Positions 36,184 to 46,936 are shown, numbered from the stretch's first letter. The stretch is DNA of 64,000 bases from Volvox africanus (GCA_030268105.1 BSDZ01000003.1:2728001-2792000); one strand, 5' to 3'. The notes: a model not told the origin generated them from the letters alone. Numbers and translations are program-made.

Positions 36184-36280
36184 CACATGAAAACTGAGTT
36201 TTTTGAAACGGCTATGCGAAAAAAGATTTATACATCTCTTGATACATTACAGAGTGATTTGGATGGGGATTTTATACTTA
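36184..36280 (+). pseudogene. IS481/IS3-type integrase, C-terminal fragment
   Basis: The frame reads KTEFFETAMRKKIYTS then LDTLQSDLDG, resembling the ERFHRTL..EFF..A.RKK.Y.SL..LQ.DLD.W segment at the end of IS481-type integrases. The expected following NYYNRPHQG part is already degraded. Confidence 0.65.
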
Positions 36281-36442
36281 TTTTTAACATGATTTTTGCT
36301 GTTATGGCCCAAATGTTATTGTTGTTAATACTTGACTAAATGTAAGATTAAATTATTACTTATATTACCTATCAAACAAATATAAAGGTTATTTTGCTCT
36401 ACCAAGTTATAGCCGAATAATCCAGTCAAAAAGTTATTTGCA

Positions 36443-36481
36443 TGGTCGGGGCAGAGAGATTCAAACTCCCGACCCTCTGGT
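36443..36481 (-). pseudogene. 3' half of a bacterial tRNA with encoded CCA
   Basis: On the minus strand the sequence runs variable loop (AGGGTC), T arm (stem GGGAG/CTCTC, loop TTTGAAT), acceptor strand TGCCCCG, discriminator A and CCA (36443-36445). The 5' half, anticodon included, is missing: upstream the sequence becomes the 19-base repeat. An encoded CCA is normal for bacterial tRNA genes and not for nuclear ones. A tRNA-Pro-like acceptor end (GCCCCGACCA) is suggested but not certain. Confidence 0.7.
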
Positions 36482-36520
36482 CAAATTGTTTTAACTCAAA
36501 GTGAGCCATTTCTTCGACCA

Positions 36521-36628
36521 TTTCTCCTTAGCTTCTTCTACAGTTATAACACCTTCTTTGCCGACTTTATTCATAGCAAGGGCTATCTACTCACTAGCAA
36601 TGTATTTTTTGACTACTGTTTTTATCAA
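36521..36628 (-). pseudogene. groEL: groEL fragment (60 kDa chaperonin)
   Basis: The minus strand reads MNKVGKEGVITVEEAK, the highly conserved apical-intermediate segment of bacterial GroEL (I..AM.KVGKEGVITVEEAK). A TAG replaces a codon six residues before it, and the flanks decay within a few dozen codons. Only about 35 codons remain. The match is to bacterial GroEL; chloroplast and mitochondrial Cpn60 share the motif, but the AT-rich, intron-free setting favours a bacterial source. Confidence 0.75.
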
Positions 36629-37067
36629 TATAAATTCATAAAATTATTTTATCTTTTTTTCCAAGCCTTCATTATACACCATTTATTCTCGTAACTCAAT
36701 CGGGTTAGCTATAAAGTAATTTTTTCATTTATCATCCTTTTGTCAATTCTTAATTGTTTTAAAGATAACCCAGCCATACGATTAACAACGTCTAAAATAA
36801 TGAAAGATACTAATTTACCCAGACGTACTGTAAAGATATGGTGTAGTCATCATAAAAATCGGCAAGTAAATTGATGACAGTTACCTGCATTCAAGTACAT
36901 ATTACGCAGATGCTTTAATAGAAATACCTGCAAGCAATGTTGCATAAATACTGGAAACACCAAAAAAGTGATAAAATAACTCTATCAAGGCCTTAATTTG
37001 ATTTTAATCCTAATAACTATTTAATTTATTATTAACTAAATAAGTTTTTAGATTTTAAATTCTGTAA
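36629..37067. other. AT-rich bacterial DNA, no gene recognised
   Basis: One small frame (MKDTNLPRRTVKIW near 36810-36855) recalls a helix-turn-helix but is too short to name. The rest has no recognisable coding content. Confidence 0.4.
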
Positions 37068-37463
37068 CTACGCTGCTATTCTTTCTTTTGGAAGGTCAAT
37101 TAGCTTAGCAGAACTTTCAGCTTCTGAGATATTTTCAAGAACAGCTATATCGGAAGCAAGCCTATTTAAAGCTGACTCATATATTGTCCTTTCAATATAT
37201 GAGCGATCATTATCAACATTTTTGTAAAGGTCTCACCTAACAACCTCTGCAATTGCAGATATTTCTCCAGAATTGATTTTGGCTTCGTACTTTTGGGCGC
37301 GCCTGCTGAACAAATTGTTACCACGCTTAGGCTTTCCCTGGAGGATTGCATATACTTCATTGATATCGGTTTTTTAAAGTAGGGTTCTAAGACCAACTGC
37401 AGATGCTCTGTTTACAGGAACTCGCAGCGTCACTTTGTCTTGAGGGAAAGAAATGACATAAAC
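37068..37463 (-). pseudogene. carD: CarD-family RNA-polymerase-binding regulator, broken
   Basis: The minus strand reads, in one frame, VYVISFPQDKVTLRVPVNRA, GLRTLL-stop-KTDINEVY, then ILQGKPKRG, SRRAQKYEAKINSGEI, AIAEVVR-stop-DLYKN, ERTIYESALNRLASD and ends ...KERIAA with TAG at 37068-37070. This follows alphaproteobacterial CarD from the beta-rich RNA-polymerase domain to the helical end. Two in-frame stops (a TAA and a TGA) and a probable frameshift before VYVISF kill it. CarD binds the beta subunit of RNA polymerase and the promoter. It does not exist in plants or algae as a nuclear gene that I know of. Confidence 0.9.
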
Positions 37464-37477
37464 TTAAAGGCTATATA

Positions 37478-37655
37478 TCAGCAATCAGTTGAGCTTCGAT
37501 TAAGGGATTACTACGTTGAAAACCTGATGAATCTTGAAAACGGTAGGGGTATTTAGTCACTTGGATTGCTTGATTCTCAGGATGCAGTAATAGGCTCACC
37601 TATGTATGATTTAGTATCAGTTTTAGAGGATGCAAGAATTAAGGTACCATGAGCC
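37478..37655 (+). pseudogene. APH-family sugar kinase (AmgK-like), C-terminal fragment
   Basis: The frame reads LRDYYVENLMNLENGRGI-stop-SLGLLDSQ, then DAVIGSPMYDLVSVLEDAR. The pattern LRDYH.EN......LG.LDFQDAV.G...YDL.SL..DAR is the Brenner motif and metal-binding DxD-like segment of the bacterial phosphotransferase family that includes the cell-wall sugar kinase AmgK. The catalytic H of DYH is Y here and F of LDFQD is S. A TAG interrupts it and TGA and TAG follow; the N-terminal lobe is absent. Confidence 0.82.
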
Positions 37656-37690
37656 TTTGCCTTAGAAGTATTACTGCAGAAAAAATAGAT

Positions 37691-38138
37691 TTACCAGGCA
37701 TTCTAGTGAGACCTCGGAAATAATATTGCGGCTTGCTGTACGTTGGTGCTAGGAATGGTTATCAAAATTGCATGCAGGAGACCGCGCCATAACCACCTCC
37801 AGTACTGCCCATGCCAACCATGTTCCTAGCATGAATGTGAAGCAGCCTTACGGGGAGTGGCCACGCATCTTCCCATCTACAGCAGAATTATCGACGTCAG
37901 AACAGTTTCGTTTAACGACGGCTCGCCGTTGAATCCAAATACCTTGCGAAACCTTGCGAAATTGTCTAAAAAAATGAGAGGTATGAGCGCCCAATGAGCG
38001 CCAACCTGCGACAGCGCCCTGTACCCATGCTGCTGGACCATGTAACGCCCATGAACACCGCCAACGTGTCTATTCGCAACCCCATGTCCACATCTTCCGC
38101 GAAAATGCAAATGATCATTCAATCATCCCAGGCCATGC
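37691..38138. other. Intergenic, return to algal composition
   Basis: Base composition returns to that of the host from about 37700. It is the 3' flank of the oxygenase gene on the minus strand. No gene seen. Confidence 0.5.
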
Positions 38139-41100
38139 TCATTCATCGACATGCAGCGCCAGCAATGCGTGCCGTGCCCGCAACCTTGCCCGAAGACAGT
38201 CTCGCTGATCAGTAGCCACTAGCGCCACGGCCAATTGTGCTACCTTGTCCCCACACGAGGATGCTGTCGCCAGCAGCCCCTCCGCTTCGTGTAACACCGC
38301 CTCGATCCATGGGTTGGCGTCCTCGTTACCGCTTATTGTGTCGACAGCAGTGGAGGCAGCACCGCTTACGATGGCTTGCATCACGTCCTTGCATACCTCA
38401 ACCGCATCCAGGCTTCCTGAAGCATCGCAGTACTCATCTTCATGACCTCCAGCATTGTCTTCCCGATGCAGCTTCATTCCGTGGCCTGGGCCCAGTCGGT
38501 TGTAGCCGATATTACCCTCCTCACTCAGTGCCCCCACCTCCCCTTCACGTCCATCCGCTACGGTCTCCACGCCGGCCAGGGTGCAATCCAATTGCCACCC
38601 CGGTGCCACCCCGGTGCAGGAGTGCCCTGCCTTGCTCAACAGCTCTGTCGTCCATTCAAGCCAATAAGGCGCGTCGTAAGGACCGCAGGATACGTGGGGC
38701 GGCATGCCCCCTGCGGCGTCAACAGTGGCGCTGGTGGCAGCCGCTCGAAAAGCAGCAACGCTGGATTTGAGGCCGGTACCCTGCCCCTTGCCCTGCCCCT
38801 GCCCCTGCGCTGGGCTGCATCTCCCTGCAGCCACTCCTTCCACTCCGGGGCACTCGACCTCATCTATATCCCTCCGGAGCGCTTCACCGATCTTGCACAC
38901 CAGCTTACCGCGAGGTCCTTCTGTCTGACCCTGTGTGTTGGCCTCAAGCTGTTCCACTTCCTCGTCCTGTTGCTGCTGATGCCACTGCTGCAGCAGCAGC
39001 TGCATTAGGCGTCTTGTCAGCGCAAGCACTGTCAGCGGCTCCGCCTCCGAGGGAGTTCTCGCACCCAGTCCTGCCAGCTCTGGATTTGCAACACAATCAC
39101 ACGGCAAGTGCAAATCCATATCTGTATCTGGCTCCACCGCTACGTCATCAGACCCCAACAGCAGGTCACCGCCTGTCCCTCCTTGTAAATCTTCCTTGTT
39201 GGTGGCTCTTGTGCCGCAAGTGCCTACTCCGGCTCTGCTAAACCTAACCTGTTCCAGGGGAATCGGAGCTGTCACCGCAGGCTTGAGCGGCGGCTGCTCA
39301 GTCAGCAAGGCGGTCTGAGGTGCTTTCCTCCGCTGGAGCGGTGGTGGAGACTCAGGCCCCTTCTCCCCAACCCCTCCCCGCTGCAGGCAGCTTTGCAAAT
39401 TTCGTAGCAGTGCCATGGCGGCCACAGTTTTGAGTCCTCGCTCCTCCTCATCTGCCTTTCCACCTTCCTGTTGTCCACCACCGGTTGCGGAACCAATGCC
39501 CATCCCTGCCGGATCCACTGCGGCATGTACTCCTTCGCCTGCCCCCATAGGTGCCGATGCCACCGGTGTCGGTGCGTCTGCTAGCGCTGCTGCCAGTGCT
39601 GCTGAAAGAGGTCCTCTTGTAGCCAATGTTGGCCCACCCGCGGGTGGAGACAGCCGAAAAGGCGGGAGTATGCAGCTGCCTGTATCGGCAACAGCAGTAA
39701 CGGTTGCAGTTGTGGTGACGTGCTTTGGTGGTTGCTGTGTTTGGTGGTGCTGCCCCTGCTGCAGCTGGCTGCAAGTCCCAAGACGCGCCAGGGCTGTGAG
39801 GGGAGCGGCTTTTCGGAGAAGCAGGAGGGGACTGGTGCGGGCAGAGAAGGCAGTTTGGACAAGCCAGGTGTGAAGCAACACCTGGAGTGGAGGATTGAAA
39901 GGGAGCGGGAGATGAGGTGAGATGGTCTTGAAGTAAAGATACACACACAGGCTGACTGCGGCCCATGACACCCTGCAACGAAGATTAGCCAAGTTTGATT
40001 AAAATCTGGATTGCAGCCAGCAATCTGGATTTCGCCCCTGATGAGATGTTCTAGTTGGGCATAGTTCCACCGAATATGTGGAACAAGGTTCTGACGCTAT
40101 TTTGCGGTTACGAAATGCAGTGCAAGAGGGAGGGCATCGAACCCGGCCTTGAGGAGAGGGATGATTTCGTAGAAACAATACGCCGTGAACAAAGCAAACT
40201 GCAATCCCTCCTTTCAAAACCATCGTCTTGCTGCTGAAGACGCTAGAGACGCTGCAATCATTGTTGCCCGAGGCCGCGCCTTGCACCATTCACTGCATCG
40301 GCATTAGACGCCCGTGGGCGCCTCAATTCCATGTCCTTATCCATCCGCATACATGCATGCATTTCTACTGCTCATGCTCCCTTCTAGCCTACAGATTGCG
40401 TTTCTTGGAACGCACAGGACAAGTAACCCCTTATCTCCCATCTCCCTAACGCAACCCAATCCAGCCGGACTTACACCGCGAGGGATGCATGTATGACCTG
40501 CAACAGACCCCCCAACCTGCACATATTGCGACCACTCATTGTCTAGTCGCTCTCATATCCATGCGCTATCTCCCACCTGCGCGGCCAGGGTAGCATCCGG
40601 GGGCACACTTTGTGCCGGAGAGTTCGCCTCCGCCTCTGCCTGGTCCCCACCTAGGTCGTTACGACGTAGCTGATGACGATGCTCCTTCCTTATATCCTGC
40701 ACATGACCATCAGCCTCCCAAGCCGCCCGTTGCCACTGCTGCCGCCTCTCTGCTGCCACCAAGGCCAAGATGCAATGTGCCACTGCCTGCCATGTAAACA
40801 AGGCTTCAACCTGCAGAACCCCGTCCCCACCGCAGGTTGTTTGCGGGTCTTAGGGGCTTGCGGGATTGCGGGATTGGAGGTTCTCAACCCTGTGCTGGCT
40901 TGCACAGTATGATGTGAAGTGCTAGGATGTGACTTTGATATGCTGCGATGTGACATGACGTGACATGACAGCACAATTCACATCACAGCACATCACACCC
41001 GGATGTCAAACCCGGGCGACCCAGATCCTTTTTTCAGCTCCACGTATGCCACGGCCCACAGCTGCATAATATGTACAACGCCCCAAGTCAGCACACAACC

Positions 41101-44100
41101 CATCCACAGCCAGGACCCACCTCGAATCCAAACGTCAGATGAAGCGATATCCCCGAGGGGAGTGCGCCCTCCGCTGCCTTCCCCGGGTCTAGCTTGCTGG
41201 GATCACTGACATTGGCTCCACCACCATCGCCGTTGTTGTCGTCACCATTCCAAGCGCTCTGGATCGAGCCCGATGCCGCACCCGCACCCGCCATCGCCAT
41301 CGCCACCGCCTGGTGCCCCCAACCCCTCGGGACATACAGCAAGTTCCCCGGCTGTAGCTCTACCCGTGTCGTCACCGCAGCTGGTTCTGCCATCTTAGCC
41401 GTTCCTTCTTCCCTGCCGACAAAGAATGATGGTCCTGCCGGGCTCCCTGTTGCCTCCATCGTCATCCCCGTTGCTTCTGATGCATCTGTGCTGCTATGAA
41501 AGGCCGGCCCCGTCACCTCTGCTGGGGCCGCTGTGGCAAATACGACAGGTTCATTTTGCATGGCTGTAGCTTGGAGTGGGGCCAGCGGCAGGCGGGGACA
41601 GTAGCTAAGCGGCAGCAGCTGCGTGGGGAGTAGACGGGGTGGCTGTAGGAGCCATTCCTTGCCCCCCTGGAGCTGAAGGACTAGCACACAATGATCGTCA
41701 TAATGGGCGACCAGACCCTGTTTGCCTACAGAAGGGAGAAGGGAGAAGGGGAATGGAGAGAAGCATATCAGTTGATGGTGCACTGGTGGCGGAGATGTGC
41801 CTAGGAGAACAAGGTCGGCAAGTGGGAGCATGCAGCATAACGACACACCGGTATCATGTCGCTACTGACATCACCGGCTCGCCATCGATGACCATTACGT
41901 GACCCCCAAGGAGTTGATGCACGTACCTGGGGGGGTGCAGTAGATGTTGGCCCCGGCGGGAAGACCCAATAGAGACTCCAGCTGGTCCTGTGTGTATATA
42001 GGTTATGGAGGGAGTAGGGCCAAACGGTGATGGTGGTGGAGGATGGTTCGAGAGCGGAGCTAAAAGAGCTCATCTGTTTGAAGGGACTGTTTGAAGTCTG
42101 CTTGAAGTGCATCGCTGCTGTACATGAAGATGGAGGGCAAGGTAAGGGGTGGTTGTGTAAGGCCGTATCGCGGGCCCAGCTCGGGGTGGATGGACGCGGC
42201 CCGCAGCGGAAAACCAGATTCCAGCAAAACCACCAAAACCGCCCGGACTTCAGGAACCTCCGAGTGGACCACCCCACACAAATGAAAATTTACGGGTAAA
42301 TCTGAATTATTGGTCTTAAATTGGTTGTTGTTTTCCGCAGCATACTCGCCAGGGTGGCGAGGGAGAACCGGACAACATGTCAAAAAGTTTACGTAATTTG
42401 AATGCAGCTTAACTATACCCTGGAAGTTCACCTGCCTGTACGGCACATATCTTGGAGCTCCGTGCCCCCGCTGCCCGAAGCACCACCGTGAACCCCCTAA
42501 TCATCGCTGCCCCACAATCGTTCGCCGTCACCGCATTGGGCGTTGCTAACACCGGCGGTGCAGGTGAAGGCTGCACCGCTGCCGGGACCCCTGCTGCATC
42601 TCCAGAAGCGCCCAGGTTGCCCGCTGTGCCAGTAGCAGTCACAACCCATGTGCCAGCGGCAGCCCCTGCAGGCCCTGCAGGCCCCCCAGCAGCAGCCCCT
42701 GTCACGAATTGATCTGAGCCACTGCGAATCAGATCCACATCCGCACGCGCAACCATATACGGCAGTAGATGACTGCGGACCCGGCGTACGTACGGCACCA
42801 GATTTCGGTCGGGGGTGTCCATAAGGGGGCAGTGGCAGCTTGCGGGCAGGAGCTCCTGCATTACGGAGCGGATCGTCTCGAGAGGAGTCCAGTTGCTGCC
42901 GTCATCGTCACCTTCACCCTCATCATCACAACCAAATCCTGACGGTGTATGCTCGGCCTCCGCCGCCCCTAGGTGCCCTCCATAGTGATCCGCAGGCGAT
43001 ATGTTGGCGGGGCTGAAGCCGCCTGCGCCCGGAGGCCGTCTGCGCTGGACCACGCGCCGCCACTTCTGGTTGAGCCGCAGTGGCCGTGTCTCCCAGTGTT
43101 TCTCAAGCAAGTGCAGCCATTCGGTCGGCTGCAGCAGGCTCCTGCCGGGGCAAGTGCTGCTGCTGCTGTTGCCTCCTGGTCTGCCACTACCGCCGCCGCT
43201 ATCCCTCATGTGGACACTCGCCACTGGGGGCCTGACATGTGAAGCCATGTCGAGCGCTACTTCCCCGAGTGCCGAAGCACAGCTGAATCCCCCCTCCCCT
43301 GTAACCCCTCCCCCTCCTCCCTCCCCGGCTGCCGCCGGTCGCTCCGTCGTCGCAACAGTCCGGACTTCAACCGCCGCATCGGCCAGCAGCATCACCAGGC
43401 ATGCCAAGCCCCGGAGAACCTCAGATGGCGGAGGTTGAGGTGGATGGGGCGGTGGCACTACTGCTGTGTTGCGGGGCATAAAAGGCAGTCATATCACAAG
43501 ACCCGGCAGGGGTTGGTTCTATCGAGGGAGGGGGGCTGAGTTCCGGTCCGAGATCTGAAGGTGAGTCCGATGGCAGGAGTGACGTAAAGAGCCTCTGGAG
43601 CATTACGGGGCCCATCACCCTCGCCGCGAAGTCCTCCGCCCGATTTTTTCCCTCACGCTGACACCTACCTACCAACCCACCTACACCTACCCACCTACCG
43701 TACCTGCACTGCCGTTGGGACTCCCGCCCCTGCGGGCCGCCAACTCAGCAGCTACAGCTGCCTCTCTTGCGGCCCTCCACGACTGCACGGCATCAGTTCG
43801 TCCTTAAGTATGGATCATAGGAGTAGAGAGGTAAGGTAACGATAACAACACACGTTATGGCGCTACGGAAATGGGGACAAGCACAGGAGTTACATTGAGC
43901 AACTGATGCTGGAGGAGCGAACGGATCAGTTGGACGTGTCGGGAGGTACTCACATTCGTGTGGCTATTAGACTGTTGTCGTTGTTGTGTGCGCACGTGTG
44001 ATATGAAGTGCAGGGTCGGGAGGAATTGTATGACGGTCAATCATTTAAGCACAGTGTACGACCAACAACACCCGCGACTAGGCAGGTGAAAAAATTAGGG

Positions 44101-45067
44101 CCGGACAACCATACACATGCATATGCACCTTCTGCACGACAGGCAGGGCCGCCACAGCTTGCTTCCGGTCAATCCATTGCGCCTCCTGCTCGCCCTCCCA
44201 GTCCTCCCTTTGATGTTTCCTCCACAGCTGTTGTCGCAGCAATGGATGGATGCCCTTGATCATGCCAGTGGATGGCACCCCGTTGCCACCGCCATCACTG
44301 CCACTGCTGCAGCAGCCAACGTCTTGCACATTTACTGGGTCGCCTTCACCAGCGGAGTCTGGGACCGAGCTCACACAACGAGAGGGCCGTACAGAAGCAG
44401 CCTGCTCGTCTAGCATCAGGTCCAGGAGCAGCTGCAGGTTCTCAGCCAGGAGAGGGCTGTGCAGGCGCAGGAGAAGGGCATGATGATGGTGTTGTAGTTC
44501 ACGAGGACCGCTAGCGTGAGCGTGAGCCTGGTAAGTCTGAGACACAGCAGCACCAAGTTGCGGCGGGGGCGCCGCTGCCGCTGCTACACTCCCGTCCAAC
44601 CCTATGACAGCCGTCCCCTTCGTGGTGTTTGCTGTACAGCCGCTACACGACGGTACCGGGGCATGCGTGTCTCCTCGCACATCAGATGGTGTAGTCGCTG
44701 TCGCAGTTTGTGGGGCCATCGTCCATGGGGCCGTGACGGACGGGAGCTCGGGAGGGTTCGGTCGTACATCAGACTTGCAGATGCCCACCTTCTGGCGCTT
44801 CGCAACCGGACGGTTGTCTCCGGAGCCTTCCAGATCCCGCTCCGTCCATTGTGGGACAGCGCCACCGCCCCCAGAAGTCCGTCCGTCCAACATGTGCGCA
44901 CTCAGCTCTATCAACCCCCTGGCATCTCTCCGTGCCGAGTCCTCCGCTGGCCCTTCCACCGCCGCCAACTGACTCACAAACGTGGTCAGGAGGGGGAAAA
45001 GGGCGTTGCTAGATACGAGTGCCTGGACCGGGTGCCATCGGGGGAAGGGGAAGGGGGAGGGGGCCAA
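38139..45067 (-). CDS. JmjC ribosomal oxygenase-like protein (NO66/MINA53 type)
   Basis: This looks like a 2-oxoglutarate and iron dependent histidyl hydroxylase of ribosomal proteins (RIOX group). Well-supported exons on the minus strand are 41987-41927, 41725-41121, 40810-40577 and the last, 39881-38139; upstream, a long exon ends at 42436, with further blocks near 43421-43660, 43704-43800 and 44110-45020. The cupin core has the HxD pair (VAHYDDHCVLVLQL, about 41705-41665), the distal His (LLYVPRGWGHQA) and the family's ISLHLTFGFE. Before it lies WLHLLEKHWETRPL, as in NO66. Winged-helix-like segments follow (FTWQAVAHCIL; LLLRKAAPL). Long Ala/Gly/Pro/Gln-rich inserts make it larger than animal homologues. 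The start was not found; one intron seems to use a GC donor at 42435. Confidence 0.78.
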
Positions 45068-46639
45068 GCCGCATCAGATGGCGGAAATTCAAGCTGTGCC
45101 TGAGGAGACGAAATCCGCAAATAGAACATTAAAATTTTGTTCATTTTTAAGTCCGTTGTGTTAAGCAGCTGGAAGATTTCACTTATGCTTTGCTCTGACC
45201 AATTGCATTCTGTTCTTGAACCCTAAGAAGCTAGCGACGGCTGACACGCATATCATCGACACTGGCAGCGACCTGCTTGTCTTTCGCTGTCATGATGTCC
45301 CCGTGTTGCCGCAAGCCCCGGGATCTTGCTCGGAGCACGAAAGGGGTTACTATTACGTTAGTTACTGTGGCTTATTGGAGAACCAAATCTCCCTTTTTCA
45401 TGCACCACTTCATCTGGCCTCATCCCACCCGAAAATCCGTGGGGGTGACCCCTCTGACCCGATGAGCCAGTTGTCCTTTAGCCTGTACTATGCTCGGGCC
45501 ACTCCGGCCCTCCCTTTTACTTCCCCTTGCCCTTGGTAACCCTCCGACCGACCTGCCTTCCCTCCGGCATCAGCGCCACAGTACGGCAGGCCAACATAAC
45601 CAACCGCCACCAAACTGCCCCATGGTTCTGATCTCCCGTCGGATCGTCATCCAGCCGGGTTTGGGGGGCTACTCCCTGGAAGTCCGTGTTGAAGCTATCA
45701 CCGCCACGGTCCTCCCAGAAGCTTTCACTCCCGCTGCCATCATCAGCGCCTCCATCATCCGTAGCGTCGCCAACACAACCGCTGTTGTTGCTGTTACTGA
45801 TGCTGATGCTGTCAAAACCGCCGTCATGGCCGTCACCTGCAATACCTATGTTCGGATCTTCATTTGCAGCCAGCTACACGGTTGTTCTTGGATGAGTGGG
45901 ATGGAGGTCAAGGTCTTCAACTTGGTAACGGCTTGATGTCAGAGGGGTATATGCGACTCATACACGAGTCCTACTGTGGATGGGACCAATGCAAGGGCAA
46001 GCGCTCCAGCCAGCGGACTTCCGAAGACCCGGAAGCAATACGCTGTTCAGCAGCCATACGGCAGCCTGAACGGCTAAAGCTGTGAATGCGCACGTTGTGG
46101 ACCTTATCTAACGAAGTGGTAGTCAGGCAAGTGAGACGCCGTGGTCATACCTGTTGTACAAGCCGTGCTCAATACCATGTGAGCCTGTCGGGCTAAAAGC
46201 GCGACCAGACATTGAACCAGGTTACTGGAGAGAATGGTTCTGGATAAGCCATCAGGCCCCGTGGTCACCAGGTCATGGCACAGGCTCTGCAGGATTTGCC
46301 ACGGATATCGGGCAGCGGCAGAGCTGGTCAGGGTAGCGGTATTCGTGTCCGTTTCACCATTGTATCTGTTGCTTGCTCATTTTCGTTTTGCCACACCTTA
46401 AGGAAGTTTAGCGCTTCTAAACCGTTCTTTGTGGTGATCATGCAGCGGTAATCGTTCTGGCAGTTCCGGAGCATTTAAGCAACTATTTTCTGGCAGTTCC
46501 CGACTACTGCACTGCACAGAGGCCGCGTATTTATGGGATGGCAATGTCAAGAGTTAAAAAGATGATGAGTTGAGGACGATCGGTTTAGATTACAGACTCT
46601 TCAGAGCCCCTAAGGCCTAAACGAACCAGGACTTCATCG
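45068..46639. other. Intergenic, no gene recognised
   Basis: The first exons and promoter of the oxygenase gene may lie here on the minus strand. Plus-strand open frames (45216-45539, 45490-45936) show no domain or splice structure. Confidence 0.45.
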
Positions 46640-46936
46640 GACCGCCATGTTAAGCAAACAAATTGCAATCCATACTATGAGTTTTCGTAAAGTTGTTTAT
46701 CTCAAAGCTGGGTTCAAAGTATATCCAACCGAAACTGTTGGTATGAGAAAATTTAACCGATGGGCCGATTTACTTTATAAAAGTGCATACAAAAGAATCG
46801 GAAGGAAAGCTAATGTTCTGTTCAAAAAGCTTCCTTTTATCTTGTGGACTTGTCCGGTGGCCAAAAGCAAAGGGTAGTAATAGCACGGGCCTTGATGATG
46901 GATCATGAAAGTATGCTATTTGATGACACAACCTGA
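46640..46936 (+). pseudogene. Bacterial polar amino-acid ABC transporter ATPase (GlnQ-like), broken
   Basis: Three frames of one decayed gene can be followed: FKVYPTETV (about 46711-46740, the segment after the Q loop), ENLTDGPIYFIKVHTKESEG (46747-46806), and the ABC signature with Walker B, LSGGQKQRVVIARALMM...MLFDDTT (46850-46936). Walker A is missing. In intact GlnQ-type ATPases Walker B ends FDEPT; here E-P is D-T. The piece is more AT-rich than its surroundings and ends abruptly at both sides. It appears to be a second, separate bacterial remnant, 9 kb from the larger one. Confidence 0.83.

Larger units (their letters stand above)
35993..36500 (+). repeat. 19-base direct repeat CAAATTGTTTTAACTCAAA, two copies
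   Basis: Copies lie at 35993-36011 and 36482-36500. They flank the IS982-like and IS481-like pieces, and the second abuts the tRNA half. They could be the remains of a bacterial insertion-sequence end or a duplicated target. Confidence 0.7.
26930..37690. other. Bacterial (Rickettsiales-like) DNA island, split by a gypsy element
   Basis: Excluding the retroelement at 27407-34877, about 3.3 kb here is far more AT-rich than the flanks and contains only decayed bacterial genes: IS3 orfA/orfB, other transposase pieces, a tRNA half with encoded CCA, groEL, carD and a phosphotransferase. All carry stops or frameshifts. No introns or algal genes are present. CarD, an APH-type sugar kinase and abundant dead insertion sequences fit an alphaproteobacterium of the order Rickettsiales, which live inside algae and have been reported as sequence remnants in a Volvox nuclear genome. 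The edges are judged from composition and from the last recognisable codons, to within about 50 bases. Confidence 0.88.

Noticed and set aside
37166..37396. 76-codon minus-strand frame as a gene
   Set aside because: It is an out-of-frame reading of the carD pseudogene; the homologous frame is another one.
26930..37690. Plastid or mitochondrial DNA insertion
   Set aside because: The AT-rich composition would allow it, but IS3, CarD and APH-type genes are not found in algal organelle genomes, and no organelle gene was recognised.
26930..37690. Contaminating bacterial contig or assembly chimera
   Set aside because: A gypsy element of the same family as the copies at 1-6726 is inserted in it with a proper target duplication, and all bacterial genes are decayed. 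Junction reads would still be useful.
40055..40237. 60-codon plus-strand frame with charged helical sequence
   Set aside because: It lies opposite an intron of the oxygenase gene and has no homologue I recognise.
45216..45936. Plus-strand frames of 107 and 148 codons
   Set aside because: They are low-complexity frames without domain or splice support upstream of the oxygenase gene.
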